DNA of 37,004 nt from Bacillota bacterium (GTDB taxonomy: Bacteria; Bacillota; Clostridia; Christensenellales; Aristaeellaceae), in the NCBI GenBank assembly GCA_023444095.1, contig JAEZRP010000023.1:1-37004 (forward strand), given 5' to 3'. Of the stretch, positions 1-8,292 are shown one piece after another. Every line of letters begins with the position of its first letter. Within the stretch, counting starts at the first letter, position 1. The notes under the pieces were generated by a model. The model saw nothing but the letters and a program-made list of their open reading frames with translations. It ran no database searches and had not been told where the DNA came from. A program made the position numbers and the translations under genes.

Positions 1-193
1 TTGACAGGCCGCCCGGTTTGCGCTACGATGCAGACAAGGGCGCGCAGGCAGAGCCTGCTGCCGCCCTCTCTCAACTTGGTTCCTATCCGCAGCTTTGGAC
101 TTTACACAAAATCTGGGACAGACCCGAGGGCGGAGCAAGCTCCTGCTTGCCCGCCCTTGATTGCATCGTAGCGCAAACCGAGCGGCCTGTCAA
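1..193. repeat. Long imperfect palindrome (about 193 bp)
   Basis: Positions 1-42 and 152-193 are reverse complements with about three mismatches over 42 bases; both outer ends read TTGACAGGCCGC-like. Inside these arms a second pair (CCGCCCTC near 61 and GAGGGCGG near 126) and smaller hairpins (GCAGGC/GCCTGC near 45-58, GCAAG/CTTGC near 135-150) extend the symmetry. It resembles a MITE or large hairpin repeat. The window begins exactly at the arm, so the element may extend further left. No coding sense was seen; the frame running through it is a by-product of the repeat. Confidence 0.75.
97..125. mobile_element. Solo IS256-family-like terminal inverted repeat
   Basis: The stretch reads, in reverse complement, GGGTCTGTCCCAGATTTTGT followed by GTAAAGTCC. 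This has the look of IS256/Mutator-type insertion sequence ends: a G-rich tip followed by TTTTGTGTAAAG. No transposase gene lies beside it in the window and no partner end was found, so it would be a left-over end embedded in the palindrome. The assignment is from memory of the family's end pattern. Confidence 0.35.
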
Positions 194-361
194 GGGCGGC
201 GCGCAGCGCCGTTCATTTCAGCCTTGACGGGATGACCGGTTGTCGCCCTTAGCCAGGGAGCCGATCCGCGAAAAATATCTCCAACTGGGGTAGATGACGC
301 CCCTATCCCGCCGCCGGCCAGTCCATTTTTTGTGATATCCATCGTCGCCAGGTGAGACAGA
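194..361. other. Intergenic, no gene seen
   Basis: G+C-rich sequence between the palindrome and the 3' end of the permease-family gene. It includes a short GGCGGCGCGCAGCGCCG hairpin near 196-212 and a T-run near 328-333. I see no convincing terminator or reading frame. Confidence 0.4.
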
Positions 362-1390
362 TCAGTTCAGAGTGCCATCCAGAATGGCATTCACGATTAC
401 GCTGCCAACCTTATAGTTGTTCTCCATCGCCGTAGCGAAGATATCAGCGGACTCAACGCTTTCCTCAGAAGCCAGAGAATCTTCAAAGTTGGGGTCCCAC
501 AGGCTCTCAGCGGAAGCGCCATTCATGAACACATCCATGTTCACGGAATCACGTACGATGATGAAACGATCTAGCATGCCCATGCGATCCATGACAACGG
601 CCAGCGCAACATCTTCCATTTCGGTCAAGGCATAGGGATCGGGGCAGCCATAGGTTTCAATCATCAGCACTGCGTTGGCATGGTCATACTCGCCCTTCCA
701 GTAGTTGTCACCGGTGACTGTGGTTCCTCGCATCACCTGGGGGTCACGGGTGGCCCACTCGGCGTTATCGAACGCGGCAGCCATGTAGTTGCGGGTGCGC
801 TCGGTGGTCTCGATCTTCACGTCCTTGACCAGATCCCAGACCTTATCCATCAGGTCTTGATTCAGAATCTTGTAGGAAGAAGAATCGTAGCTGGCGTCAT
901 GGAACCAGGTGGTAGAGGCGCCTTCTGACAGATCGCGAATGTCAGCATGGTGACCGAGATCGTAGTCGACAGCGGCGGTGATCAGAAACACGTCGCCCAT
1001 AACGCCATACTCTGTAGAAGATCCCGCGCAACCGGTGCTGATCACATATGTATTTGAAAAATCAAAACGGTTATCCGACAGCACAGCAAACAGGCTCATG
1101 GAGGTGTTTACTTTGCCCATGCCGGTTACATACAGAGCAACGCCGTCCTTCACATATAACTTACTGCCTTCAAATCCACCAACGATGTCATACTCCTCGC
1201 CACCTACGCAGTAGGCTTCGTAGTAATATTGCGCCTCTCCAGGGAAGTCCCCCGCCATCTCGCCGGCTTCAAACTTGGGCAGAATGAGCACTTTGATCTC
1301 GATCGGTTGCACTTCAGCGGTCTCAGCAAAGGCAACCATAGAGGGTATCAGCAGCATCGTCACGAACAGAATAGAAATCAGTTTCTTCAT
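362..1390 (-). CDS. Secreted purine nucleoside permease (NUP) family protein
   Basis: The 342-residue product starts with a clear signal peptide (MKKLISILFVTMLLIPSMVAFA, cleavage near 22). The mature part matches the NUP family (PF06516) in its layout: an early KVLILPKFE strand, a YVISTGCAGS segment, a GTTVTGDNYWKG segment, a MEDVALA segment and a final IIVRDSVNMDVF block. Family members bind or process nucleosides through a nucleoside-phosphorylase-like fold; in bacteria they are secreted or envelope proteins of poorly defined role. The ATG at 1390 is preferred over the one at 1396 because AAAGGAG sits seven bases before it. The gene stands alone, and the Ig-repeat gene upstream is more than 200 bp away. 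Substrate is not shown by the sequence. Confidence 0.82.
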   Translation of the reverse strand: MKKLISILFVTMLLIPSMVAFAETAEVQPIEIKVLILPKFEAGEMAGDFPGEAQYYYEAYCVGGEEYDIVGGFEGSKLYVKDGVALYVTGMGKVNTSMSLFAVLSDNRFDFSNTYVISTGCAGSSTEYGVMGDVFLITAAVDYDLGHHADIRDLSEGASTTWFHDASYDSSSYKILNQDLMDKVWDLVKDVKIETTERTRNYMAAAFDNAEWATRDPQVMRGTTVTGDNYWKGEYDHANAVLMIETYGCPDPYALTEMEDVALAVVMDRMGMLDRFIIVRDSVNMDVFMNGASAESLWDPNFEDSLASEESVESADIFATAMENNYKVGSVIVNAILDGTLN

Positions 1391-1625
1391 GGTCATTCTC
1401 CTTTTTCCGAATGTTTTTACTGTTAGTACGGTAAATGTTCGTAAAAAAGTTTATCACAAAACACAAATCGAAACAAGCGAATTCTATTTAAGAAGATAGC
1501 GTTCGCTTGTTAATATGATTCATTTGATTCTGGCAACAGGTTCAATCACGCCGGCGCGGATGCCTTCACCCCGCAAGAGCCCTTGGCGCTCGTCTTGTCT
1601 GTACAGGACGGAGAAGACTTCTCAA
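1391..1625. other. Intergenic between the NUP-family gene and the Ig-repeat gene
   Basis: The AT-rich half (1420-1530) is the likely promoter zone for the NUP-family gene on the minus strand. No clean -35/-10 pair or terminator was assigned. A short plus-strand open stretch around 1555-1650 has no start or ribosome binding site. Confidence 0.35.
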
Positions 1626-3707
1626 TTACGGTAGATGAATGTCCGGCATCTCGAAGATCGGAAGATCCGGGTTGAGAGTCGGCGCGGGCATCGGTGTGGA
1701 ATTTGGTCTCACCTTGGGTAAATCCAATTTGATCGTCGGCGCGGGCGTCGGCGTGGGTTTTGGCTTTTCAGGCGCCATGGGTGGGCGTGTCGTCGCAAGA
1801 ACGCCTGAAAAGTCCACATGTGGGACGACAATTTCCGAAATCGATAGCGTGGGCGTAGGCGTCTCAGATGAGCGGATGATGTCCGGGAGATAGTTCGGCT
1901 CGATCGCAATATCGAAGTATGGCATCGTGGGGTCGACCACTTGAACGACAGGCGCTTCACAGACTTGATGATTGAAACCGGTATCGATGGCTGCAATGAG
2001 GCGATATGTACCCGGTTGCGTCGGTACATAAGCATAGCTGGCTACTCGTGCATACTCGGTGTAATCGATCGCCGTCTCGCCCTGATCGAGCATAAGCCAG
2101 AATGCGATTTGGCCGATCGGCTCGGATGAATCGGTGTTGTAGTCGATCGCCACCGTCCATGTTATTTTCTCGCCGGGATACGCGATGGCCTGGTCAGGTG
2201 CAATGGAAAGTATGCGCGGTTTGCCTTCCCCGGCAACCGGGAGCACCGCACTTTTAAAGCTAACCATTTGTTCCCCATCGCTCACGAAGCCCTCGATGTA
2301 ATAACGGTTAAAATCATCTGAACCGGTCGGAAGATAGGTGAACGCACTCTCGGTTGTGATGTCGGACGAATAGACGAGTTCCCAGTTCAAGTAGACGAAA
2401 TACACATACCGGAGATTTTCACCGCCCGTTGCGTGTACTGTCCAGGTGATGGGTTTCCCGACCACACCGGTGAGTTGATCTGGGGTCACCGAATCGACAG
2501 ACAGCTCAGCGGATACGACGCGCACGTCCGCCGATGGCGCGCTCGCGGCACTCACATCATCCTTCGCATATACGATGACCGAGTATGTACCGACTTCCTC
2601 CGGTACGAAGGAGAATACTGGCGAATCGCCGGTCTCATAAAGGCCCATGAGCGCCCAGTCCCGATACAGCGCGAAAGAATATGCAATCTCGCCCAACGCG
2701 CCACCAGACTGTGCCGTCCAGGTAAGCTCTTCGCCCAGCACCGCTATGTTCCGGTCGCAGTCGACGGAGGTCAGCTGTACGCCTTCGGGTTGTACAATGG
2801 TCACATTACCGCTCTTGAGGTTTCCAAATTCAAGCCCGCTTGTTACATGGACGGAGACCGAGTATACGCCCGGTTCCGTCGGCGTCAAGCGGTAGACGGA
2901 GGAGGTCCCCATAGGCGTGAAGCTCACGAGTTCCCCGTCCCTGTAGAGGAAAAACGAGAACGCGATCGACTCCTCCCCGCCCGAAGCAGTCGCCGTCCAG
3001 ACGATTTCCTTGCCCAAAGGCAAATCATAAGCGTTCGGAAACACGCTCGTCACGGTGAGCGGCTCCGCGGCATTCTCCGACACCACGATCGGAGCGCCTT
3101 TCAACTTAGCTTTTCCGCTTGCGTCGCTCGCGAGTACGTCGACGGTGTAGGTGCCGGGCTCGTCCGGTGTGTAGTTGAGGATACCGCTCTCCGGGTCATC
3201 CGGCATGCACAATTCGAGCAAATCTCCGTCCCGATAGACAAAGAACCCGAAGCGCGCGTTGCCACTGCCACCCTCTGTGCGCGCCGTCCAGGTCGCGACC
3301 GCCCCCAGCGATATGAGAGGCCGGTTCGCATCGACGGAGACGATACCCAGGGGTGCATTGACCGGAACACCTTCCGCACTCCCGGACAACGACTTCGTCC
3401 CATCCGAGGCGTACACGGATAGGCGATAGAACCCGGGCGCGTCTGGCGTATACTGGTAAAATGGCAAGGTGCTTCCGGTCTGGATGTCGATCAATTTCAT
3501 ATCGCAGTAGAGGAAGTAGGCGCACGTCGTCGATCCCCAAGCGCCCGAGAGTGAGACCGTCCAGGTGATTGACTCGCCCGTTGTTGCCTCCGTGCGATTG
3601 GCGGACACTTCGACCAACGACTCTCCGACTGCCTTGGACGGTGGCGCAATGGAAGTGAGGAGCAGCAGGGTCAATATGAGCGAAGCGTAGTACAAAAGCC
3701 GTTTCAT
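1626..3707 (-). CDS. Secreted protein with six Ig-like repeats and a Pro/Thr tail
   Basis: The 693-residue product has a signal peptide (residues 1 to about 26), then six tandem repeats of about 90 residues (about 30-120, 121-210, 217-307, 311-401, 404-495, 501-595). Each repeat opens with a 'V.ANR....G..ITWT' strand, has a central 'Y.FFLYRDG.L' strand and closes with 'YTP..PGTY.V.V.ASDG', the layout of bacterial Ig-like beta-sandwiches. The last 90 residues are a low-complexity linker rich in proline and threonine (TPTPAPT) ending in FEMPDIHLP. No sortase motif, S-layer homology domain or C-terminal membrane anchor is visible, so the protein is either released or held through the tail. The ATG follows a GGGGGG-rich ribosome binding site. 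Role unknown; adhesion or matrix function is a guess from architecture. Confidence 0.8.
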   Translation of the reverse strand: MKRLLYYASLILTLLLLTSIAPPSKAVGESLVEVSANRTEATTGESITWTVSLSGAWGSTTCAYFLYCDMKLIDIQTGSTLPFYQYTPDAPGFYRLSVYASDGTKSLSGSAEGVPVNAPLGIVSVDANRPLISLGAVATWTARTEGGSGNARFGFFVYRDGDLLELCMPDDPESGILNYTPDEPGTYTVDVLASDASGKAKLKGAPIVVSENAAEPLTVTSVFPNAYDLPLGKEIVWTATASGGEESIAFSFFLYRDGELVSFTPMGTSSVYRLTPTEPGVYSVSVHVTSGLEFGNLKSGNVTIVQPEGVQLTSVDCDRNIAVLGEELTWTAQSGGALGEIAYSFALYRDWALMGLYETGDSPVFSFVPEEVGTYSVIVYAKDDVSAASAPSADVRVVSAELSVDSVTPDQLTGVVGKPITWTVHATGGENLRYVYFVYLNWELVYSSDITTESAFTYLPTGSDDFNRYYIEGFVSDGEQMVSFKSAVLPVAGEGKPRILSIAPDQAIAYPGEKITWTVAIDYNTDSSEPIGQIAFWLMLDQGETAIDYTEYARVASYAYVPTQPGTYRLIAAIDTGFNHQVCEAPVVQVVDPTMPYFDIAIEPNYLPDIIRSSETPTPTLSISEIVVPHVDFSGVLATTRPPMAPEKPKPTPTPAPTIKLDLPKVRPNSTPMPAPTLNPDLPIFEMPDIHLP

Positions 3708-3735
3708 ACCCGACCCCCCTTTTCATTCCCTGTGT

Positions 3736-3867
3736 TTATTTTATGATTAGACGATTATGGAAATGGAAAAGTTTAGGAAATCTCGAGAAGAAAAAGCTCA
3801 AATAACAAGAGATGATTAGCACTGCCATCCCCGCGCCGACGACCGCTACATCATATGTGCCGATCAC
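3736..3867 (-). pseudogene. N-terminal stub of an FAD-dependent oxidoreductase (remnant)
   Basis: A GTG at 3867 follows GAGGAG by five bases and opens a 43-residue frame whose first residues are IGTYDVAVVGAGMA, the beginning of a Rossmann FAD-binding motif as found at the very N-terminus of flavin oxidoreductases. After this the frame runs into VLIISCYLSFFFS and soon stops, with no further flavoprotein sequence before the Ig-repeat gene. The start and ribosome binding site look genuine but the rest of the gene is missing. The alternative is a chance match to a short motif. Confidence 0.4.
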
Positions 3868-3869
3868 GT

Positions 3870-4010
3870 TTACTCCTCTTCTTCTGTCAAACGCTTCATG
3901 ACCCCGCCTATTTGTACATGCAAACCGTTTCGCGCTTTTTCTCGTCCCCATTCGCGTTCAAGTTCGTTAACCTTCGGATTCTCAGAAAGACGAGCATTGA
4001 ATTGATTGCC
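3870..4010 (-). pseudogene. C-terminal tail of an unidentified gene (remnant)
   Basis: A charged, helix-like tail (about 45 residues, including NPKVNELEREWGREKAR and ending MKRLTEEEE) stops two bases before the GTG of the flavoprotein stub, and its last codons carry that stub's ribosome binding site. This is how two genes of one operon would be joined. Upstream of about 4010 the frame loses protein-like character. I do not recognise the family. Together with the stub it looks like the preserved junction of a deleted operon. Confidence 0.3.
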
Positions 4011-4184
4011 GAAAGATTTTGTCCTTGACCTCGAGCATGACATCAAGAGAACACCCCGCAAGCGGCGTCCTATCTTCAAAAAACGTTTAATCGCAATGGA
4101 GTTTGCGTGTGTGCACCGGGAGAGAATATGATTATACCCCGTGCGCCTCGAGGGTGTATGGGTGCGGCGATTGTCATGCAAGAA

Positions 4185-4351
4185 CTAGGGCTATCCCGCA
4201 CAAATCCTGCACGCGCAGACGGATGCATTTCCGCCATCTTATCCCCGCAGAATTCTTGACGTAGCGCTGCTACGCCGGCGAATTCTGCAAGCGCAATCTG
4301 ACGGAAATTCATCTCGTCGGCACGCGCATGCTCTGCGCGGTATAGCCCTAG
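4185..4351. repeat. MITE-like 167-bp imperfect palindrome
   Basis: The ends are exact inverted copies (CTAGGGCTAT at 4185-4194, ATAGCCCTAG at 4342-4351) and the similarity continues inward: GATGCATTTCCG against CGGAAATTCATC, GCAGAATTC (4247-4255) against GAATTCTGC (4280-4288), and a central GTAGCGCTGCTAC hairpin. Most of the element can fold on itself. GCAAG lies just outside both ends (4178-4182 and 4352-4356) and could be a target duplication, although two extra bases intervene on the left. It has no coding capacity and touches the stop codon of the beta-helix gene. Confidence 0.8.
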
Positions 4352-6351
4352 GCAAGGATCCTGGCTGCCACCTCGGCTGAAGCAAAAGGGCCGGGGATTG
4401 TGAATAGGCCGCGATGCTCCCCCAGAAAGTCCTCGTCAAAGGTTATGGCCGTGCCGTCAGGATTTTCAAACCGCTCCTCAGGCTCGAAGGCATAGCCAAG
4501 GATATCGCTATTGATGATGCCGTCCTTGAACCCATCCAGCAGGTCGTATACGTTGGTCTCAAGCATGTATGTACCATTCCGCTCGACCAGTCTTACGTAG
4601 GCCTCGGCCTTGTCGACCACCAGCTTGGACTGCTCGTTCTTGCAGGCTAGTGCCCCGTTGAAATATGCATTCCCGTTAACCCATACCGGAAGATGGCGGA
4701 AGTGATATGGCGCAAGCGCAAACATATTTGCAGGTTTATCCAGTTCGAAGTTCTTGATCCACTCATCGAATGTCGGATAGTCGTCGAAAACCGAAGTGCC
4801 TACAACCTGATTATCAGGTGCAAAGAATCCCATTTCCTGCTTGACTTCGGCCTCCTTGACAGGCCAGTTCTGGATAAATAGGTTGTTATAAATGCGGTCA
4901 TCGCCGTGAAGGATCGTCATGAAGCCCGCGACCTCCGTGCGATGTCGGATGTGGTAAGGCGTATAGCGAGGCTGGTTCTTTCCGTCAACCTCAAAATCGA
5001 CGCCTCCGCCCACGGAGGTAAAAGCGCCCTGAATTAGATTATGCACGCATGCGACGCCCTCGGTGGCAAGCCTCACGGAGGCCTTGGAAAGCATGACGTT
5101 GTTGTCGATGAGCGTCGGTCCGTGGCCGACCTCGATAAATACGTCCTGGCTCATCATGCCGCCCCTTGCGCCGACGGCGCTTTCGGGAGGATAGTTGTCG
5201 TGCAGTAGGTTTTGGGTAATGCGGGTACCTTGCGCCTGCCAATCGCACCAGATGCCCATGGTAGAGTGATGGATGTGGTTCCTGCGAAACACGACGTCGA
5301 TCGCAGCGTGAAGCTTGATGCCCGCAATCTCGGCGCCTCCGAGTTGTTGCATGTTGTTGATGTTGTGAATATGGTTGTCCTCAATGAGACTGAACACGCA
5401 GCCCATGCGGCCGACAATGCCGGTTTGCTCGCAGTGATGAATGTGGCAGCGTCTCACGATGTGACTGCCCACCTTTTCCTTCAGCCAGCCGTGATACTGC
5501 CCGCGGCACACCGCGTCGCGCTCCATCTGGGTAGGGCTCTTCACATGTTTTCGCGTGAAATAATGATCGTTCTCTTCGTCATAGTATTTCCCCAGTGAAA
5601 TGCCGGAGCACTTGCTATTGCTGATCTCGCAATCTTCGATGATCCAGCCTTTGGACCAGTGCGGGCCGATCATGCCGTCCTGATAAGCGGCTGGCGGTGC
5701 CCAGGTGGTTGCCGCCTTGTTCACATTGAAGCCAGAAAATGTGATGTAGTCGACACCGGTCCTGGATGGCATGAAGCAATTGCGGCGGACATTGATCTCG
5801 ACATTTTCCTGATTGGGATCCTTGCCATGGAAGTTGGCATAGATCACCGTCTGCCGGCCTTCCTGCACAGTGTACCACTTGTAGATGGACCACTCGGGTT
5901 CCCAGGAGGGCGCGTAAACTTCCCCAGCGATGCATTCATCCAGTGATTCCGTCTCGTACAGCATGCGATCGTTGAGATAAACGGCGCCGGTATGCCGGAT
6001 GGTGGGCGCGAAGTACCAGTCCCCGCCGACGACGGTGGTGTAGGGGTTATAGTTGCCAAATACGCCGTTATCGATGCGGCACACCCAGACAGGACCTTGA
6101 TAGTTCTCCCAGCACTTCACCTCTTCTGCGCCGGTAATGATCGCGCCGAAAGGCTGTTGACTGCGATAGACAATCCGGTTGTCTTCGCATCCGGCATGGA
6201 CAGGATCGATAGACTCGCGGTAAATGCCGGGCGCTACGATGACTTCGTCTCCGGGTCTTGCGATCTTGGCAGCATCGTTGATGTGCTTAAAGGGAGTCGC
6301 CTTGCCTCCATTGCCGTCTCTGGCGGCGCTCTGATTGACGTAATAAACCAT
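4348..6351 (-). CDS. Right-handed parallel beta-helix protein
   Basis: The product is 667 residues from the ATG at 6351, chosen because AAGGTG precedes it while the ATG at 6381 has no ribosome binding site. It begins YYVNQSAARDGNG and continues with 'PFKHINDAAKIARPGDEVIV' and PGIYRE, the N-terminal pattern of DUF1565/parallel beta-helix proteins. The centre holds repeated beta-helix rungs such as 'HIVRRCHIHHCEQTGI', 'SLIEDNHIHNINN' and 'VVFRRNHIHHSTMGI' (about residues 300-400). No signal peptide is present, so it should act in the cytoplasm on imported sugars. Relatives include GH141-type glycosidases and polysaccharide epimerases or lyases; the activity cannot be fixed from sequence. The stop TAG lies in the last bases of the palindromic element, so the native C-terminus may have been altered. 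Confidence 0.75.
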   Translation of the reverse strand: MVYYVNQSAARDGNGGKATPFKHINDAAKIARPGDEVIVAPGIYRESIDPVHAGCEDNRIVYRSQQPFGAIITGAEEVKCWENYQGPVWVCRIDNGVFGNYNPYTTVVGGDWYFAPTIRHTGAVYLNDRMLYETESLDECIAGEVYAPSWEPEWSIYKWYTVQEGRQTVIYANFHGKDPNQENVEINVRRNCFMPSRTGVDYITFSGFNVNKAATTWAPPAAYQDGMIGPHWSKGWIIEDCEISNSKCSGISLGKYYDEENDHYFTRKHVKSPTQMERDAVCRGQYHGWLKEKVGSHIVRRCHIHHCEQTGIVGRMGCVFSLIEDNHIHNINNMQQLGGAEIAGIKLHAAIDVVFRRNHIHHSTMGIWCDWQAQGTRITQNLLHDNYPPESAVGARGGMMSQDVFIEVGHGPTLIDNNVMLSKASVRLATEGVACVHNLIQGAFTSVGGGVDFEVDGKNQPRYTPYHIRHRTEVAGFMTILHGDDRIYNNLFIQNWPVKEAEVKQEMGFFAPDNQVVGTSVFDDYPTFDEWIKNFELDKPANMFALAPYHFRHLPVWVNGNAYFNGALACKNEQSKLVVDKAEAYVRLVERNGTYMLETNVYDLLDGFKDGIINSDILGYAFEPEERFENPDGTAITFDEDFLGEHRGLFTIPGPFASAEVAARILA

Positions 6352-6620
6352 CTTTCGCACCTTCTTTACATACAATAACATCTATGCTTCATTGTATCCA
6401 CTATTGCGTCGCCTAACAATACCAGAATCGATCTTTTTTATGCAGAATCTTGCAAGGGTCGTAATTGACATGGATTCATCCGCAGCTTTCGTAATGCTGA
6501 TAGACCGATTGATACTCGGCTCAGATGTTGATCTCCCGACATGTCTCGCCCTCGCCGATTAGTTGCATGAAATCAATATGAAACGCTCCTAATTTCCATT
6601 CTGTCTTTCCCGATTTTCCG

Positions 6621-6650
6621 TTGACCTGATGATGTGATAAGTCGTATGAT
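6621..6650 (+). promoter_or_regulatory. Sigma-A-type promoter for the SulP gene
   Basis: TTGACC (6621-6626), an 18-base spacer and TATGAT (6645-6650) lie 40 bases ahead of the SulP start. Both hexamers match five of six consensus positions. The remaining sequence from 6382 to 6620 shows no gene or recognisable riboswitch. Confidence 0.7.
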
Positions 6651-6689
6651 TCACGGGATATTCTTCCATGCACCTGTAAGGAGACATAG

Positions 6690-8216
6690 ATGATAGCCAA
6701 GTACTTCCATGACCTGCGCAGAGAGTTCACCGGTTACGATGCGAGGAAACTCATGCGGGATTTATTGGCAGGACTCACCGTGGCGTCGGTGGCTCTGCCG
6801 CTTGCGCTTGCATTTGGCGTGAGCTCGGGTGCCAACGCGGCCGCGGGATTGGTGACTGCCATCGCGGCAGGCATTGTAATCGGAATAATGTCAGGCGCAT
6901 CCTTTCAGATTTCCGGCCCCACCGGCGCGATGTCGGCCATCTTGATTGGGGTCAGCGCGCGTCACGGCATCAACGGTGTGCTGATGGCGGGACTGATTTC
7001 CGGCGCGCTCCTGATCCTGATGTCACTTTTGAATGTTGGCGGTCTGGTGCAGTTCATCCCATCTCCGGTGATTGCCGGGTTCACCTCGGGCATCGCGGTG
7101 GTGATCGCGCTGGGCCAAGTGGACAATTTTTTCGGTGTATATTCCAGCGGCGCGGATCTGGTAGATCGATTGCGCTCATATGGAACGCAAGGTTTTTCGC
7201 CAGATCTGTATTCGGTGATGATGGGTTGCGTTGCAATCCTGGTAATGCTGTTCTGGCCCAAAAAATGGCCGGTGCCAGGGTCGCTGGTTGCAATTGTTGT
7301 AACTCTGGCACTCAATGTCGCAATCCATCCGTCCGTTGGAGTCGTCCGTGAGGTGGGTGAAATTCCGCGCTCGCTGATCGGACCCAACCGGCTGAACCTC
7401 TCTGGTCTGTCCATCCGGAGCTTGCTAGATGCAATAGGTCCCGCCGCATCGATCGCAGCATTGGGCATGATTGAAAGCCTCCTGTGCGGCCTGAGTGCAG
7501 GGCGCATGAAAGATGAGAGGATGAATCCCCGTAGAGAATTACTGGCCCAGGGCATCGGCAACCTCCTCATGCCGTTCATCGGCGGCGTACCGGCAACCGC
7601 CGCAATCGCACGTACATCGGTGGCAATCAAAGCGGGTCAGCAGACGCGATTAACGAGTGTGATCCATTCCCTTGCTCTAATCGCTTCTATGTTCCTGCTA
7701 AGCAAAGTGATGTCCCGAATCCCACTTGCAGCGCTGGCTGGCGTACTGATGGTGACCGCCTGGCGCATGAATGAATGGGTTGCCATTCGCCAGATCTTCT
7801 CCTCTCGAATGAAGCATGCGATGCTGATGTACATGGTAACCCTATTCTGCACGGTGCTATTTGACCTGACAATCGCGATCGCCGCGGGCATCTTGGTCGC
7901 TACAATTTCTTTCGTGATCAAGAGCGCCAAGTTACACGTTACCGCGGAGAACTCGCCCGACGGGCGGCGGCTGATCTCGCTACATGGCGCGTTGTTCTTT
8001 GGAACGCAGGGTTGTATCAGCAAGATCGAAGAGCTCGCGAAAGGTGCGAGCCAGGTGACCATCGACCTGTCAAGCGCACACTCAGCCGACCTGAGCGCAC
8101 TCAATGCGCTGGACGAACTGCGCGCACACCTGACGGAGCGTGGCGTTGCGGTCTCCATCGCATCTGCAAAGCCAGAGCTGAACCGGGAGATGAGCCGCAT
8201 CGGCATGGTGGAGTAA
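6690..8216 (+). CDS. SulP-family anion permease with C-terminal STAS domain
   Basis: The 508-residue product is an inner-membrane SLC26/SulP transporter. After a short cytoplasmic start come the transmembrane segments, with the family hallmarks 'DLLAGLTVASVALPLALAFG' (about 25-44), 'ISGPTGAMSAIL' (about 74-85), 'IPSPVIAGFTSGIAV' (about 124-138), 'AALGMIESLLCGLSAG' (about 256-271) and 'GGVPATAAIARTS' (about 298-310). A cytoplasmic STAS domain occupies about residues 415-508 ('QVTIDLSSAHSADLSALNALD'). Members move sulfate, bicarbonate or dicarboxylates; the substrate is not decided here and no sulfate-assimilation gene is adjacent. AAGGAG lies six bases before the ATG. It is a single-gene unit with its own promoter and terminator. 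Confidence 0.92.
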   Translation: MIAKYFHDLRREFTGYDARKLMRDLLAGLTVASVALPLALAFGVSSGANAAAGLVTAIAAGIVIGIMSGASFQISGPTGAMSAILIGVSARHGINGVLMAGLISGALLILMSLLNVGGLVQFIPSPVIAGFTSGIAVVIALGQVDNFFGVYSSGADLVDRLRSYGTQGFSPDLYSVMMGCVAILVMLFWPKKWPVPGSLVAIVVTLALNVAIHPSVGVVREVGEIPRSLIGPNRLNLSGLSIRSLLDAIGPAASIAALGMIESLLCGLSAGRMKDERMNPRRELLAQGIGNLLMPFIGGVPATAAIARTSVAIKAGQQTRLTSVIHSLALIASMFLLSKVMSRIPLAALAGVLMVTAWRMNEWVAIRQIFSSRMKHAMLMYMVTLFCTVLFDLTIAIAAGILVATISFVIKSAKLHVTAENSPDGRRLISLHGALFFGTQGCISKIEELAKGASQVTIDLSSAHSADLSALNALDELRAHLTERGVAVSIASAKPELNREMSRIGMVE

Positions 8217-8254
8217 AAAGCTACATATCAAGCATCGTATCAAGGTCTTCTGAA

Positions 8255-8292
8255 AATCCCGGCTTGATGGCCGGGATTTATGTTCTGTTGAT
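8255..8292 (+). terminator. Rho-independent terminator after the SulP gene
   Basis: AATCCCGG (8255-8262) pairs with CCGGGATT (8271-8278), with GC/GC closing the loop, and is followed by a T-rich but interrupted tract. It lies about 40 bases after the stop codon. Confidence 0.65.

Noticed and set aside
1555..1660. Plus-strand open stretch (PQEPLALVLSVQDGEDFSI)
   Set aside because: Protein-like run but no start, overlaps the 3' end of the Ig-repeat gene, and no family recognised.
2433..3422. Long plus-strand frame opposite the Ig-repeat gene (329 codons)
   Set aside because: Arg/His-rich translation with no ribosome binding site or domain; a shadow of the repeat gene.
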